35,943 nt of DNA from Sphingorhabdus sp. (GCA_015478735.1 JADMKQ010000053.1:1-35943), one strand, 5' to 3'; positions 1-10,455 are shown, numbered from the stretch's first letter. Translations and numbers: made by a program. Notes: generated from the letters alone by a model not told the origin.

Positions 1-1
1 G

Positions 2-1573
2 TTGAAATCCGGCGGCTATCTCGTCATCAACCCGACAGAGGCTCTTGTCTCTATCGACATCAACTCCGGCCGCTCCACGCGAGAGCATGGTATCGAGGCG
101 ACTGCGGTTAAAACCAATCTGGAAGCCGCAGCGGAAATTGCCCGTCAGTTGCGCCTGCGCGATATGGCCGGTTTGGTCGTGATCGACTTTATCGACATGG
201 ATCGCCACTCGAATGTCCGTAAGGTCGAGCGAGCCATGCGTGATGCGCTGAAAAATGATCGTGCGCGGATTCAGGTCGGTCGTATCTCAAGCTTCGGTTT
301 ATTGGAAATGAGCCGCCAGCGCCTGCGTACCGGCGTTCTGGAAGCCTCCACCAAGGTCTGCCCGCATTGTGAAGGCACTGGCCTTGTCCGCACGGCATCT
401 TCTGCTGCTCTATCGGCACTGCGCTTGATCGAGGAAGAAGCTGCCAAAGGCAAAGCCAGCCAGATCACCCTGACCACCAGTCAAGAAGCGACAATTTACG
501 TCCTGAACAGCAAGCGGCATGAAATCGGAGAAATCGAAGAACGTTACGGCGTTACGGTCGAAATCACTCCTGATGGAGAGATTGAAGGCGCTCGCATGGA
601 AGTCAAAGGATCGGGTAGCCCGCCGAAAAATGCTCCGAAGTTTGAGCCTATTATCGACCTGGACGAAGAGGAAGAGGACATCGCAGCCGATGTCGCTGAA
701 CAGGAAACCGGCAACGAAGAAAATGCCCCGCGCAAACGGCGTGGACGGCGTGGACGACGCGGCGGTCGGCGTGATCGTAATGGTGGCGAAACCGCTTCCA
801 ACGATACCGGCGGTGATAACGACAATGGCGCGGAACAAGTCTCTGAGCCATCCGAAGCGGAAAGCGCAGAACAAGCTAGTGAGCAAACAGCGGATCAGAA
901 CGACGACAAGCCAAGGTCACGCCGTTCGCGAGGTGGCCGTAACCGCAAGCCATCTGACGCTGTAGTAGAGGCGACAGAAGTTTCGGAAACCGAAGCTCCG
1001 CAAGCCGAATCTCAGGTTGAAGCTGGTGCAGACGAAGCTGCTGAACTAGCCGAGAAGCCGAAGCGTACACGCCGGCCGCGAGCGAAGAAAACCGATGCTC
1101 CGGAAGCGGCAACGCAGGCCACACCGGAAGCTGAGGAAACTTCCGCGCCAGAGGCCGAAGAAAAGCCCAAGCGCCGCCGCGCACCGCGTAAGCCCAAGGT
1201 GGTTGCGGAAAGCCCTGAAGCTCCTCAGTCGCCTGAAACCGCAGAAGCTCCAGCTGTTCCGGTAGAAGGTGCCGAAGCTGCTACTGAAGAACCGGCTGCA
1301 AAACCTGTAGCTAAGCGGGCTCCTCGGTCGCGGGCAAAAAAGGCCGATGGCGCGGAAGCGACCGATAAACCAGCTGTAAAACCGGCAGCCCGAAGAGCGA
1401 CGACCAAAAAGCCGGCTGTGAAGGCAACAGAAGAAACCGCGCCCAACGAACCCGCACCCCAAGAAAGTGCTCCTGTTGAAAGCGCATCTTCGGAAGGCGA
1501 TTCTGAAAAAGCGGCAACTCCAGAAAAATCCGATCCACCCCGTGTCGGCTGGTGGCAGCGCACGTTCGGTTAA
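2..1573 (+). CDS. rne: Ribonuclease E/G, C-terminal part (5' truncated by window edge)
   Basis: KSGGYLVINPTEALVSIDINSGR, CPHCEGTGLVR (Zn-link) motif, then long Glu/Ala/Lys/Arg-rich low-complexity tail with RRGRRGRRGGRR, ending RVGWWQRTFG. Confidence 0.93.
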   Translation: MKSGGYLVINPTEALVSIDINSGRSTREHGIEATAVKTNLEAAAEIARQLRLRDMAGLVVIDFIDMDRHSNVRKVERAMRDALKNDRARIQVGRISSFGLLEMSRQRLRTGVLEASTKVCPHCEGTGLVRTASSAALSALRLIEEEAAKGKASQITLTTSQEATIYVLNSKRHEIGEIEERYGVTVEITPDGEIEGARMEVKGSGSPPKNAPKFEPIIDLDEEEEDIAADVAEQETGNEENAPRKRRGRRGRRGGRRDRNGGETASNDTGGDNDNGAEQVSEPSEAESAEQASEQTADQNDDKPRSRRSRGGRNRKPSDAVVEATEVSETEAPQAESQVEAGADEAAELAEKPKRTRRPRAKKTDAPEAATQATPEAEETSAPEAEEKPKRRRAPRKPKVVAESPEAPQSPETAEAPAVPVEGAEAATEEPAAKPVAKRAPRSRAKKADGAEATDKPAVKPAARRATTKKPAVKATEETAPNEPAPQESAPVESASSEGDSEKAATPEKSDPPRVGWWQRTFG

Positions 1574-1582
1574 GCGAAAGAT

Positions 1583-1616
1583 ATGTGCCCCCTCTCCGTG
1601 CGAGAGTGGGGCACAT
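1583..1616 (+). terminator. Stem-loop after rne (ATGTGCCCC-CTCTC / GAGAG-T-GGGGCACAT)
   Basis: 14-bp inverted repeat with a single bulge and CGTGC loop, just after the rne stop; only a weak T-tract follows. Confidence 0.6.
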
Positions 1617-1764
1617 CTTCTGTTGTCAACGGGTTCCATTGTCCGCTAGATTGTGGGCAGGTAATTTCATCGCAGGTTAAGCCTGCCCGCCCGATATGGG
1701 TGCTAAACAGGAAGGCACGTTCGCCCGAATAGCGGTTTTCAGAGAACATCCAAAAAGGACATAT

Positions 1765-3168
1765 ATGTCATCGCCGAATGATCATACACGCAAGCATATA
1801 GCTTCTTTTTCCCTGTCTCGAATCGGGTATTTAATCACCGCCTTTGTCGCTATGTTCGCGGTCATGGCGCAGCCTATTGCCGCGCAATCCATTCTTCGTG
1901 ATGCTGAAACCGAAGCGCTGTTCAGGGACATGGTGGCGCCGCTAGTGCAGGCGTCCGAACTGGATGCCGAGGATGTTGAGGTTGTCCTGATCAACAGCAG
2001 CGAGGTCAACGCTTTTGTCGCGGGCGGACAGCGCATATATTTCTATTCCGGAACAATAGCCGAAGCAGATAGCGCAGTAGAGATTCAAGGTGTTATGGCG
2101 CACGAGCTTGGCCATATTACCGGCGGTCATATCATCCGCTTTGGCGAAGGCATAAAAACCGCCACCGGCATTACGATCCTCAGCCTGATTCTGGGTGCCG
2201 CAGCCATAGCCGCAGGTGCGGGCGATGCGGGAGCCGGAATTTTGGCAGCTGGTCAACAGGCCGCAATGGGCAAATTTCTCGCTTTTAACCGCGTCCAGGA
2301 ACGCAGCGCCGATGCCGCAGGTGCCCGCTATCTTTCCGGGGCTGGTATCACCGGCAAAGGGTCAATCGACTTTTTCAAAAAGCTGCAAAATTACGAGTTC
2401 CGCCTCGGCATTCCTCAGGAAGACAGTTATAGCCGCACCCACCCGCTTTCCGGAGAGCGTATATCCTTGCTCCGCGATGTGTATCAGGCTGATGCGGCCT
2501 GGGATCACCCACCTGATCCAGAGATAGAAGAACGGTTCCAGCGAGTTAAGGCAAAGCTGTTTGGCTATATCAGCGACCCTGCCGTGACGCTGCGCGAGTT
2601 TCCGGAAACCGACCAGACTATAGCCGCACGCTACGCCCGCGCCTATGCTTGGCACAAAAGCGCTTATCCCGACCGGGCCATGGCGGAGGTCAACAGTCTG
2701 TTGCAAGACGAACCCAACGACCCTTATTTCCTAGAACTGCAAGGGCAGATATTCCTGGAATCCGGCAAGCCCGAAGCGGCTATCGCCTCGCTACGCAAAG
2801 CGGTCCAACTGACCAATAACCAACCGTTGATCGCCAGCCTGTTTGGTCATGCGCTAATCGCTACCGAAGACAAAAGCCATTTCGAGGAAGCTGAACGCGT
2901 ATTGAAAGCCGCCGTGGCAAAGGACAATCAAAACCCTTTTGCATGGTATCAGCTTGGCGTTGTCTATTCCCAGCAAGGTGATAGCGCACGCGCACAGCTT
3001 GCCACTGCAGAAAGCGCCATGCTGTCTCGTAATTATGGCAGCGCGATCCGCAGCTCGCAAATCGCGATGTCCGGCATAAAGGAAAACACCCCCGAATGGA
3101 TCCGCGCTCAGGATATTCTATTGACCGCGAAAAACGAGTTTGAACGTCAGGACAAACGGCGGCGTTAA
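1765..3168 (+). CDS. M48-family Zn metalloprotease with C-terminal TPR-like region, secreted/periplasmic
   Basis: Signal-like N-terminus, HELGH motif (VMAHELGHITGGH), TPR-like helices; ATG 1765 preceded by AAAAGGA. Confidence 0.88.
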   Translation: MSSPNDHTRKHIASFSLSRIGYLITAFVAMFAVMAQPIAAQSILRDAETEALFRDMVAPLVQASELDAEDVEVVLINSSEVNAFVAGGQRIYFYSGTIAEADSAVEIQGVMAHELGHITGGHIIRFGEGIKTATGITILSLILGAAAIAAGAGDAGAGILAAGQQAAMGKFLAFNRVQERSADAAGARYLSGAGITGKGSIDFFKKLQNYEFRLGIPQEDSYSRTHPLSGERISLLRDVYQADAAWDHPPDPEIEERFQRVKAKLFGYISDPAVTLREFPETDQTIAARYARAYAWHKSAYPDRAMAEVNSLLQDEPNDPYFLELQGQIFLESGKPEAAIASLRKAVQLTNNQPLIASLFGHALIATEDKSHFEEAERVLKAAVAKDNQNPFAWYQLGVVYSQQGDSARAQLATAESAMLSRNYGSAIRSSQIAMSGIKENTPEWIRAQDILLTAKNEFERQDKRRR

Positions 3169-3202
3169 GACCTCTTCTCAATAACCTTCATTAAACAGCA
3201 CC

Positions 3203-3225
3203 CTTGTCTAACAAGTCTAGACAAG
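3203..3225. repeat. Perfect 8-bp stem inverted repeat (CTTGTCTA-ACAAGTC-TAGACAAG)
   Basis: Direct reading; intergenic between M48 peptidase and DsbA-like gene; no U-tract. Confidence 0.6.
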
Positions 3226-3272
3226 CAGAAGAAGCTGACCCAAGGAGGTTGAACTTTTTGAAATGGTGAAAT

Positions 3273-4058
3273 GTGGACAATATTAAAAGGAAGTGGATGA
3301 TTATGGGAGGTGGCGTGTTAGCCATAGCAGCAGCGACAACTGTCTGGTTCATGCAGGCAAATGGCGCATCATCCGCGGGTGACGAAGCGGCAAAAGCCGC
3401 ACTGGCAGCCGGCATTGACGACAAACAAAAGACTGCAATCGAAGCCATTGTGCGCGATTATATTCTCAAAAATCCCGAAATCATTCCCGAAGCCGTCGAA
3501 ATATTGCAGAACCGCCAAAAGGGCGCGGCTATCAGTGAGGTTCGCGCCCAGATCGAAACGCCTTTTGCCGGTAACGCCTTTGCCGGAAACCCCAATGGCG
3601 ATGTTATCGTCGTTGAATATTCCGACTTTGCCTGTCCCTATTGCAAGCAAACCACCGCCGACATTGGTCGCGTTTTGCAGGAAGATAAAAATGTCAAAGT
3701 GGTCTTTCGCGAACTTCCAATATTGAGTGAGGCCAGTAATGACGCCGCGCTAATGGCGCTTGCTGCTGCCAAACAAGGAAAATATTACGCGTTTCACAAG
3801 ACCATGTTTGCCACTGGTCGCCCAACCCCTTCCACCATCGAAAATGCGGCCAAGGAAGCGGGGCTGGACATGCAGGCCGCGCGCAAATTCATTGCAACGC
3901 CCGAAGCCCGCGAAGAGATACAAAAAAATATCGAAATCGCCCGGCAGTTACAATTCACCGGAACTCCTGCTTTTGTAGTCGGCAATCAGACACAAGTGGG
4001 TGCAGTCGGCTATGAGGGCTTAAAGGAAATGATCGCCAAGGCTCGTAAAACCAAATAA
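3273..4058 (+). CDS. DsbA-family thioredoxin-like protein (start is GTG 3273 or ATG 3297)
   Basis: N-terminal membrane anchor, YSDFACPYCKQ (CPYC active site), GTPAFVVGNQ; in-frame TGA at 3267 fixes the earliest start; AAGGAAG precedes ATG 3297. Confidence 0.9.
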   Translation: MDNIKRKWMIMGGGVLAIAAATTVWFMQANGASSAGDEAAKAALAAGIDDKQKTAIEAIVRDYILKNPEIIPEAVEILQNRQKGAAISEVRAQIETPFAGNAFAGNPNGDVIVVEYSDFACPYCKQTTADIGRVLQEDKNVKVVFRELPILSEASNDAALMALAAAKQGKYYAFHKTMFATGRPTPSTIENAAKEAGLDMQAARKFIATPEAREEIQKNIEIARQLQFTGTPAFVVGNQTQVGAVGYEGLKEMIAKARKTK

Positions 4059-4073
4059 CGGCAGTCACACAGC

Positions 4074-4742
4074 TCAGTCGCGCCTACCCTTAAATCCTTG
4101 TGCTATCACATACCATTCTGACGAGCCCTTGCGGCTTGCCGGGGGTTTAGCGTGTTTCACGGTCTTGAAATGCTGTTTCAGAAAAGTTAGCAGATCATTG
4201 TCCGTACCGCCCGCCAGAACCTTTGCCACAAAGGTGCCGCCGACTTGCAGGTTTTCCACCGCAAAATGGGCAGCGGTTTCAACTAGTCCCATGGTGCGCA
4301 AATGGTCGGTTTGCTGATGCCCGACGGTATTTGCAGCCATGTCCGACAATACAAGATCGGGAGCGCAGCCCAGCGCTTCCATCAACTTGTCCGGCGCGCT
4401 GTCATCCATGAAGTCCATTTCAAAGATGGTAACACCATCAATCGGGTCCACAGGCAGCAAGTCGATGCCGACAATTTTCGCACCGGGAACAAATTTGCGA
4501 ATGACCTGCGACCAGCCACCGGGTGCAATACCCAGATCGACCACCGCCTTGGCTTTGCGGACAAATTTGAACCGTTCGTCCAGTTCCAATATCTTGTAGG
4601 CCGCGCGCGAGCGATAGCCTTCAGCCTTTGCCTGTTTGACATAAGGATCGTTAAGCTGCCGCTCCAGCCAGCGTGTAGAACCTATTTTCCGGCCCTTTGC
4701 GGTTTTTACGCGCTCTTTCTGACCTGATCTGCCCCTGCTCAT
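4074..4742 (-). CDS. rlmE: 23S rRNA (uridine-2'-O-)-methyltransferase RlmE/FtsJ
   Basis: SRAAYKILELDERF, VVDLGIAPGGWSQV, DLVLSDMAANTVG motifs; start overlaps end of upstream ppx (ATGA). Confidence 0.93.
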   Translation of the reverse strand: MSRGRSGQKERVKTAKGRKIGSTRWLERQLNDPYVKQAKAEGYRSRAAYKILELDERFKFVRKAKAVVDLGIAPGGWSQVIRKFVPGAKIVGIDLLPVDPIDGVTIFEMDFMDDSAPDKLMEALGCAPDLVLSDMAANTVGHQQTDHLRTMGLVETAAHFAVENLQVGGTFVAKVLAGGTDNDLLTFLKQHFKTVKHAKPPASRKGSSEWYVIAQGFKGRRD

Positions 4743-5848
4743 GATTGTTGCCTTTCATGGGAGGACATGAGCGAGCGCAAGATGCCTTCCCTAATACCGC
4801 GATCAGCTACACCGACGCGGCTGGCTGGCCAAATTTCTAGTATGGAATCGAGTATGGCGCACCCGCCAACCACAAGCTCCGCACGTTCTCGTCCTATGCA
4901 TGGAATCTCGGCGCGTTGTTCCGGTGAACAGGCGACCAGCATTGCGCTTATATCACGCATCGAGTCCGCTGGAACAATCAAGCCATCAATCACTTTCCGG
5001 TCATAATGTGGTAGTTTCAAATGTAGACTAGCCAACGTTGTCACGGTGCCGCTAGTTCCAAGTAAGCGGAAATCCTGATTTTCCGATGTGGGCAACCGAC
5101 TGGCAAACTCGGCAAAACTATCGCGTACTCGCGCACGCATATTTTCGAACGCCTGTGCGCGTGTGCGCGGATTACTGCTGTTATATTTCTCTGTCTCGGT
5201 CAGCGACACTACACCCCACGGTGCGCTAAGCCAGTCGATAATCTGCGGCGCAGCGCCAGATGTGTCGACAAGCACCAGCTCGGTTGAACCTCCGCCAATG
5301 TCAAAAATCAGGGCTGGTCCTTCACCCGGTTCCAGCAAAATCTGACATCCCAATACTGCAAGGCGCGCTTCTTCTTCCGCGGTAATAACATCCAACGCTA
5401 TGCCGGTTTCCTGCCGCACCCGGTCGATAAACTTGTCACCATTACTGGCCCGTCGGCAAGCCTCTGTCGCGACCGAACGAGCGAGCGTGACATTGCGGCG
5501 TTTCAGCTTGTCCGAACAAATGGACAAAGCCGCAACCGCACGGTCCATCGCCCGGTTGCTAATCCGTCCGGTCTCGATCAACCCCTCACCCAGTCGCACG
5601 ACGCGCGAAAAGGCATCGGTAACAATGAAGCCGTCAGAAGACGGCTTTGCAACCAGTAAGCGGCAGTTATTCGTGCCTAGATCAATGGCCGCATAAGACC
5701 GTAGCTTGGGCCACCGGGCACCATTATAGTTTGAGGAAGACGCATTTCGCCTACCATTTTTGTATGTCGCCGCATGTTTCGAGCGCGCCATCCTTGCGGA
5801 TTTTCCGCCGTCCTGTTGTTGCGGCGATGGGGATAGTTCATCCGCCAT
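4739..5848 (-). CDS. Ppx/GppA family exopolyphosphatase/guanosine pentaphosphatase
   Basis: YAAIDLGTNNCRLLVA, LIFDIGGGSTELV, LGTSGTVTTLA motifs; ATG 5848 with upstream GGAGGA. Confidence 0.9.
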   Translation of the reverse strand: MADELSPSPQQQDGGKSARMARSKHAATYKNGRRNASSSNYNGARWPKLRSYAAIDLGTNNCRLLVAKPSSDGFIVTDAFSRVVRLGEGLIETGRISNRAMDRAVAALSICSDKLKRRNVTLARSVATEACRRASNGDKFIDRVRQETGIALDVITAEEEARLAVLGCQILLEPGEGPALIFDIGGGSTELVLVDTSGAAPQIIDWLSAPWGVVSLTETEKYNSSNPRTRAQAFENMRARVRDSFAEFASRLPTSENQDFRLLGTSGTVTTLASLHLKLPHYDRKVIDGLIVPADSMRDISAMLVACSPEQRAEIPCIGRERAELVVGGCAILDSILEIWPASRVGVADRGIREGILRSLMSSHERQQS

Positions 5849-6043
5849 AACCGTTACTCTTATGTTCCTCCGGATCGGATAATACCGCCGGTATTTGACC
5901 CTAGAGATAACGGTAGGGTGCCCCATGTGCAAGAGTTTAGCGAAAAAGGTGCAATAGGGTCAGCCCGCCTTGAAACTGCATCCGTTTAACGAAACAGATC
6001 ATGGCTGATTATCAAAAGTGGACCGGCAGAACGCCAAAACCCC

Positions 6044-6072
6044 TTGACCCATCGAAAACCCCCGTTTAGAGC
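6044..6072 (+). promoter_or_regulatory. Putative housekeeping promoter for tRNA-Gln (TTGACC-N17-TAGAGC)
   Basis: -35-like TTGACC 6044-6049, 17-bp spacer, weak -10-like 6067-6072, tRNA begins 6084. Confidence 0.4.
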
Positions 6073-6083
6073 GCCCCCGACAC

Positions 6084-6157
6084 TCCCCTGTCGTATAATG
6101 GTAATACCACGGACTCTGACTCCGTTAATTGAGGTTCGAATCCTCACGGGGGATCCA
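6084..6157 (+). tRNA. tRNA-Gln (anticodon CTG), CCA encoded
   Basis: Cloverleaf by hand: acceptor TCCCCTG/CGGGGGA, anticodon stem ACGGA/TCCGT with loop CTCTGAC, T-arm TGAGG-TTCGAAT-CCTCA, terminal T-CCA. Confidence 0.93.
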
Positions 6158-6270
6158 GCTTTTCCTTGAAGTAACAGCGGCCTGATTTCTATTATGGATA
6201 TTGTCGCTCTTGGGAATATGCCATTTCTTCCGAAAGGAGAAACGGCCCGCATTAAAGTGGGCTTGATATT

Positions 6271-7518
6271 ATGAGCCAGTATATGATCGAAAGCCTTTCG
6301 ACTGCCCTACCCTTTCTTAACGACCTTCCCCCTTGGGTTGAAACACTTGTTGGTTTGGGAATCCTTGTTTCGATCGCGTGGGTGGCGAACTTTATCGTCA
6401 AACATCTCCTTTTGATACTAGGAACGCGGTGGCTTCCGCGTAGGGATATATCCCTGCTACCCGTTGCCGCGCGGCTCGCCAATATTGTTCCGGCACTCAT
6501 CATCTCAAGAGGCATAGTAGCAGTCCCCAACCTGCCGGAGCCGCTTGTCACCGTCATCAGTAATGTCGTCTCTGCGTCGATTGTCCTGTTTATCGGTATG
6601 GCGATCAGTCAGGTGCTGACCCTCGTCAACCAGCTTTATGATCGTAGGCCGGATGCACTTTCTCGCCCGGTTAAAGGTTATATCCAGCTTCTTAAAATCA
6701 TCCTCTACGGCGGCGTCGTTTTACTCATGATCGCCATATTGATGGATGAATCACCGCTTCTTCTGCTTTCCGGTCTTGGCGCGATGGCGGCAATCCTGAT
6801 GCTGGTTTTCAAGGACACGATTCTGTCCCTCGTCGCGTCAGTCCAGCTCACATCGAACGACATGCTGCGCGTTGGCGACTGGATAGAGATGCCCGCTCTG
6901 AACGCGGATGGCGACGTCGTTGATATTGCCTTGCACACTGTAAAGGTGCAGAATTGGGATAAGACGATCACAACTATCCCCACGCACCGGCTGATTTCCG
7001 AAAGCTTCAAAAACTGGCGCGGCATGTCCGATTCGGGAGGGCGACGGATCAAGCGATCAATCTTTATCGACCAGAATGGTATCCGATTTCTTACCGATGA
7101 AGAGCAACAGAATCTGCGTCGTTTTCAACTTCTCAATTCATATCTTGACCGCAAGCAGGCAGAGCTTCTCGAGTGGAATAGTGAAATCGAAAAGACCGGA
7201 CGTGACGGAATTAACCGCCGCCGGATTACAAATATTGGCACATTCCGCGCCTATGTCAGCGAGTATCTCCACAACAACCCGAATATTGCCCAGGACATGA
7301 CGCTGCTTGTGCGCCAACTCGACCCGACGTCAAAGGGATTACCGATCGAGATCTACTGCTTTACGAACACAACTTCGTGGAATCCCTATGAGAATATCCA
7401 GTCGGATATATTTGACCATCTGATAGCGATTTTACCGGAATTCGGGCTCAGTTCGTTTCAGGAGCCGAGTGGTCTTGACCTGCAACGAGGCCTCTCAGGG
7501 CAATCACACTCAGATTGA
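6271..7518 (+). CDS. Mechanosensitive ion channel, MscS superfamily (YbdG/MscM-like)
   Basis: Several N-terminal TM helices, ASVQLTSNDMLRVGDWIEMPALNADGDVVDI, TTIPTHRLISESFKNWRGM. Confidence 0.88.
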   Translation: MSQYMIESLSTALPFLNDLPPWVETLVGLGILVSIAWVANFIVKHLLLILGTRWLPRRDISLLPVAARLANIVPALIISRGIVAVPNLPEPLVTVISNVVSASIVLFIGMAISQVLTLVNQLYDRRPDALSRPVKGYIQLLKIILYGGVVLLMIAILMDESPLLLLSGLGAMAAILMLVFKDTILSLVASVQLTSNDMLRVGDWIEMPALNADGDVVDIALHTVKVQNWDKTITTIPTHRLISESFKNWRGMSDSGGRRIKRSIFIDQNGIRFLTDEEQQNLRRFQLLNSYLDRKQAELLEWNSEIEKTGRDGINRRRITNIGTFRAYVSEYLHNNPNIAQDMTLLVRQLDPTSKGLPIEIYCFTNTTSWNPYENIQSDIFDHLIAILPEFGLSSFQEPSGLDLQRGLSGQSHSD

Positions 7519-9153
7519 CATTTGGGCCGCCAGTGCGCGTTCGGCCATCCGTTCGGCCGTCGCTTGCTCGGCCAGCACGATATGATCTGCGCCATGCAGT
7601 GACAGATCAGCCACTTCTTCGTCCGAATGGACCCGCGCAACGATGGTCAGTTGAGGGTTAAGCTCCCTCGCACGCCGACAAATAGCACCCGCCTCCACGC
7701 CTTCGGGTATGGCGATCAGCAATGTTTTTGCACCGTCAATTCCCGCCTGACGCAGGACGTTTTCCGCCGCTGCGTTACCAATAACCACGGTGATCCCCGC
7801 CGCCATAGCCTCTGCTGCAATATCATTCTGATCCTCTATTAAAATCAGAGTCTCACCGCGCTCGCGCACCAGCTTTGCGACATGCTTGCCGACATGACCA
7901 TAACCGATCAATATTGTGCGGTCCGGTTGAGGTGGTGGTATATACTCTTCGATTGCGTCGTCTTCCTGTTCATCTTCCGGCCAATGAAGCCGCGAAACCA
8001 GCGCGAACAGGATGGGATTGAGAAGAATCGATAGAATTGCCCCTGCAAGTATCAGGTCACGCGCGCTATCAGGCATCACGCCCAGTGCAACGCCAAGCCC
8101 CGCGAGGATGAAAGAAAATTCACCAATCTGCGCCAGGCTGACCGATATAGTCAGCGCTGTTTCTTTATTGTAGCCGGACAAACGGACGATAGCATAAGCG
8201 GCAAAGGTTTTGCCAAATACAATGATTGCCACTGTCGCCGCCACGGACAAGGGTTGTTCGATCAACACCCTCGGGTCAAATAACATACCGACCGAAACAA
8301 AGAACAGAACTGCAAAGGCATCCCGCAGAGGCAATGTTTCCTCGGCGGCACGGCGGCTAAGTTGCGTCTCACCCAATATCATGCCCGCGAAAAAGGCGCC
8401 AAGCGCAAAAGACACGTCGAAAATCACGGCTGCCCCAAATGCAACGCCCAGCGCGATTGCCAGCACCGAAAGACGGAAAAGTTCCCTTGACCCGGAGTGG
8501 GCTGTCCAATGAAGAACCCAAGGCAAAATGCGCCGAGCGGCGATCAGCATGAACACCGCAAAGCCCAAAATCTTCAAGAAAACAAGCACCGCCGAACGGG
8601 TCCAGCCAGCAGACCCGCCTTCACCGCCCAACGAGCCGATCATAGCGGGAATCAGCAAGAGGGTGAACACCATCGCCAAATCCTCGACAACCAGCCAGCC
8701 GACGGCAATCCGCCCTTTTTCAGTCTCGACAATATCTCTGGCTTGCAGAGCACGGATCAACACCACAGTGCTGGCAACCGACAATGACAAACCAAAAATC
8801 AACGCTCCCACAAGCGACCAGCCCAGCACCAGACCCAGCCCCACGCCCATTGCAGTTGCGACAGATATCTGGATGATCGCACCCGGAAGCGCGATTCTTC
8901 GTACGGACAGAAGGTCCTTCATCGAGAAATGAAGGCCCACCCCGAACATAAGCAAAATAACGCCGATCTCAGCAAGCTGTAGCGCGAGACCAGTGTCAGC
9001 CACAAAACCCGGGGTAAACGGGCCGACAATAACACCTGCAAGCAAATATCCGGCGATAGGAGAAATCCGTAACCGGTGCGCCAGCGCCCCGATAAGAAAA
9101 GCCACACCGATCCCAACCACTATGGTCCCGATCAGTGAGGTTTCATGCTCCAT
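7510..9153 (-). CDS. ybaL: Kef-type cation:proton antiporter with TrkA-N (RCK) domain, YbaL-like
   Basis: Multi-TM CPA2 domain, then ILIGYGHVGKHVAKLVRERGE NAD-binding motif; 3' end overlaps convergent mscS gene by 9 bp. Confidence 0.87.
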   Translation of the reverse strand: MEHETSLIGTIVVGIGVAFLIGALAHRLRISPIAGYLLAGVIVGPFTPGFVADTGLALQLAEIGVILLMFGVGLHFSMKDLLSVRRIALPGAIIQISVATAMGVGLGLVLGWSLVGALIFGLSLSVASTVVLIRALQARDIVETEKGRIAVGWLVVEDLAMVFTLLLIPAMIGSLGGEGGSAGWTRSAVLVFLKILGFAVFMLIAARRILPWVLHWTAHSGSRELFRLSVLAIALGVAFGAAVIFDVSFALGAFFAGMILGETQLSRRAAEETLPLRDAFAVLFFVSVGMLFDPRVLIEQPLSVAATVAIIVFGKTFAAYAIVRLSGYNKETALTISVSLAQIGEFSFILAGLGVALGVMPDSARDLILAGAILSILLNPILFALVSRLHWPEDEQEDDAIEEYIPPPQPDRTILIGYGHVGKHVAKLVRERGETLILIEDQNDIAAEAMAAGITVVIGNAAAENVLRQAGIDGAKTLLIAIPEGVEAGAICRRARELNPQLTIVARVHSDEEVADLSLHGADHIVLAEQATAERMAERALAAQMSI

Positions 9154-9256
9154 GTAGAAGAACTATAATCTACTGCAGAAGCGGTCAACAAGAACGCGAG
9201 AATTGATTATGCCTTGCGAAATTATGCTTTGAATAAATGCAATCGCGATCGCCAAA

Positions 9257-9970
9257 CTATTCGCTGTCTCTGTCGAAATTGGCTTGTGGTCTACCTTCGC
9301 GATCCGCCAATCGTCGCGCCGTGATGATTGTTTGAGCAACAAAAAGCACCATGAAGAGAGCGCCAACGCCTCCCACAAACACATCAAATCCGGAAATATC
9401 CCCGAACCAGCCGGGATCTTTAGTCCCAAGCACCATCATCAAGAGAGTCATGGTGATGACCACTATTCTTAGCTCGGTCGGACCGGCGGCAAGATAGGAA
9501 AGTTTGAGCTCACCCACCGTATAGACTGAAAGATAGGCATGTATGGAAAGCAACAGATAACCGGACACAGCAAATAGCGCGACATCGACGCGGACAAAGG
9601 GACTTAGCCCCATACCGGCGAGCAAGAGGACTGTCGTAATTCCGTCACAACTATGGTCTAGGAAATAGCCATATTTGGGGCGCTCAATTTTACGATACCG
9701 AGCCAGACTGCCATCAAGCGAGTCGCCAAACCACTGGACCGCTATGCCTAGAATGGCGAGCCATAGCCATCCGAGGTGAAAGCTGCTCGCGGCGTAACCG
9801 GCAAAGATTGCAACCGCGCCAACCATGCCGGTCGCGGTCAGTTTATCCGGTGTGACCCAATGTGGCAGGCGCCTACACATGTGGGTAAGAACCTTACGTT
9901 CCGCCCGTGCTAATATGTTGTCCTGGATTCTATTGATGGTTTTGTGTTTGATTTTTGCGTATCCGGTCAT
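9257..9970 (-). CDS. CDP-alcohol phosphatidyltransferase family membrane protein
   Basis: CDP-OH-P motif-like DSLDGSLARYRKIERPKYGYFLDHSCDG (D..DG..A R....G..LD...D), multiple TM segments. Confidence 0.85.
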   Translation of the reverse strand: MTGYAKIKHKTINRIQDNILARAERKVLTHMCRRLPHWVTPDKLTATGMVGAVAIFAGYAASSFHLGWLWLAILGIAVQWFGDSLDGSLARYRKIERPKYGYFLDHSCDGITTVLLLAGMGLSPFVRVDVALFAVSGYLLLSIHAYLSVYTVGELKLSYLAAGPTELRIVVITMTLLMMVLGTKDPGWFGDISGFDVFVGGVGALFMVLFVAQTIITARRLADREGRPQANFDRDSE

Positions 9971-10057
9971 GATGCATTATCGAAGAGAACAGATTGCGCG
10001 TCAAGTCGCCATATCGACGGCACAGGGCAATATAGAGCGGATTCTGACATGCTGCGG

Positions 10058-10375
10058 TTATTTTCTGTCCAAAAGATCGTCAGTAACTTCCATCAGTAGC
10101 AGCGGCTCGTCTGGCACATCCGCTATCGCCTCAACAAATGCTTTTCTCGTCTCCGGCTCGTCATAGACCATTTTGGCATCATAAGCCTTTTGCCACGTTG
10201 CCTTGTCTGGCCATTCCGCGACACCAATGAACCGCCCATCCTCTTCCTGGTGCAAGCGCGATCCAAGGCTGCCATATTTTTGTTGGATAAGTTGTGTGCC
10301 GCGCCGCCAAGCAGCGCGAAACTGGTCTTCTTTTCCGGGGTGAACCTTCCACCAATAGGCTGCAACAAACATCAT
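10058..10375 (-). CDS. Antibiotic biosynthesis monooxygenase (ABM)-domain protein
   Basis: Compact ~105 aa, WWKVHPGKEDQFRAAWRRGTQLI..GSLGSRLHQEEDGRFIGVAEWPDKATWQKA pattern. Confidence 0.75.
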   Translation of the reverse strand: MMFVAAYWWKVHPGKEDQFRAAWRRGTQLIQQKYGSLGSRLHQEEDGRFIGVAEWPDKATWQKAYDAKMVYDEPETRKAFVEAIADVPDEPLLLMEVTDDLLDRK

Positions 10376-10455
10376 CCACCTTTCAGAACCGAAAATTGTG
10401 AAAGAGCTATGAGATTCTCCGCAAAGACTGTGCGAAACATTGGCTCACGCCAAAA

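Noticed and set aside
410-1639. Multiple antisense ORFs (158, 197, 112 aa etc.) opposite rne
   Set aside because: Shadow ORFs of a biased Lys/Arg/Glu/Ala-rich coding region; products are Cys/Ser/Phe-rich with no family-like motifs.
3263-3286. Possible leader peptide MVKCGQY* between AAGGAGG and the DsbA-like gene
   Set aside because: SD-to-ATG spacing is long and seven codons are too few to distinguish from chance.
4302-4727. 141-aa ORF antisense to rlmE
   Set aside because: Fully inside a strongly recognised rlmE frame; no independent evidence.
6084-6157. tRNA-Gln as integration site of a mobile element
   Set aside because: No integrase, no tRNA fragment repeat and ordinary housekeeping genes on both sides.
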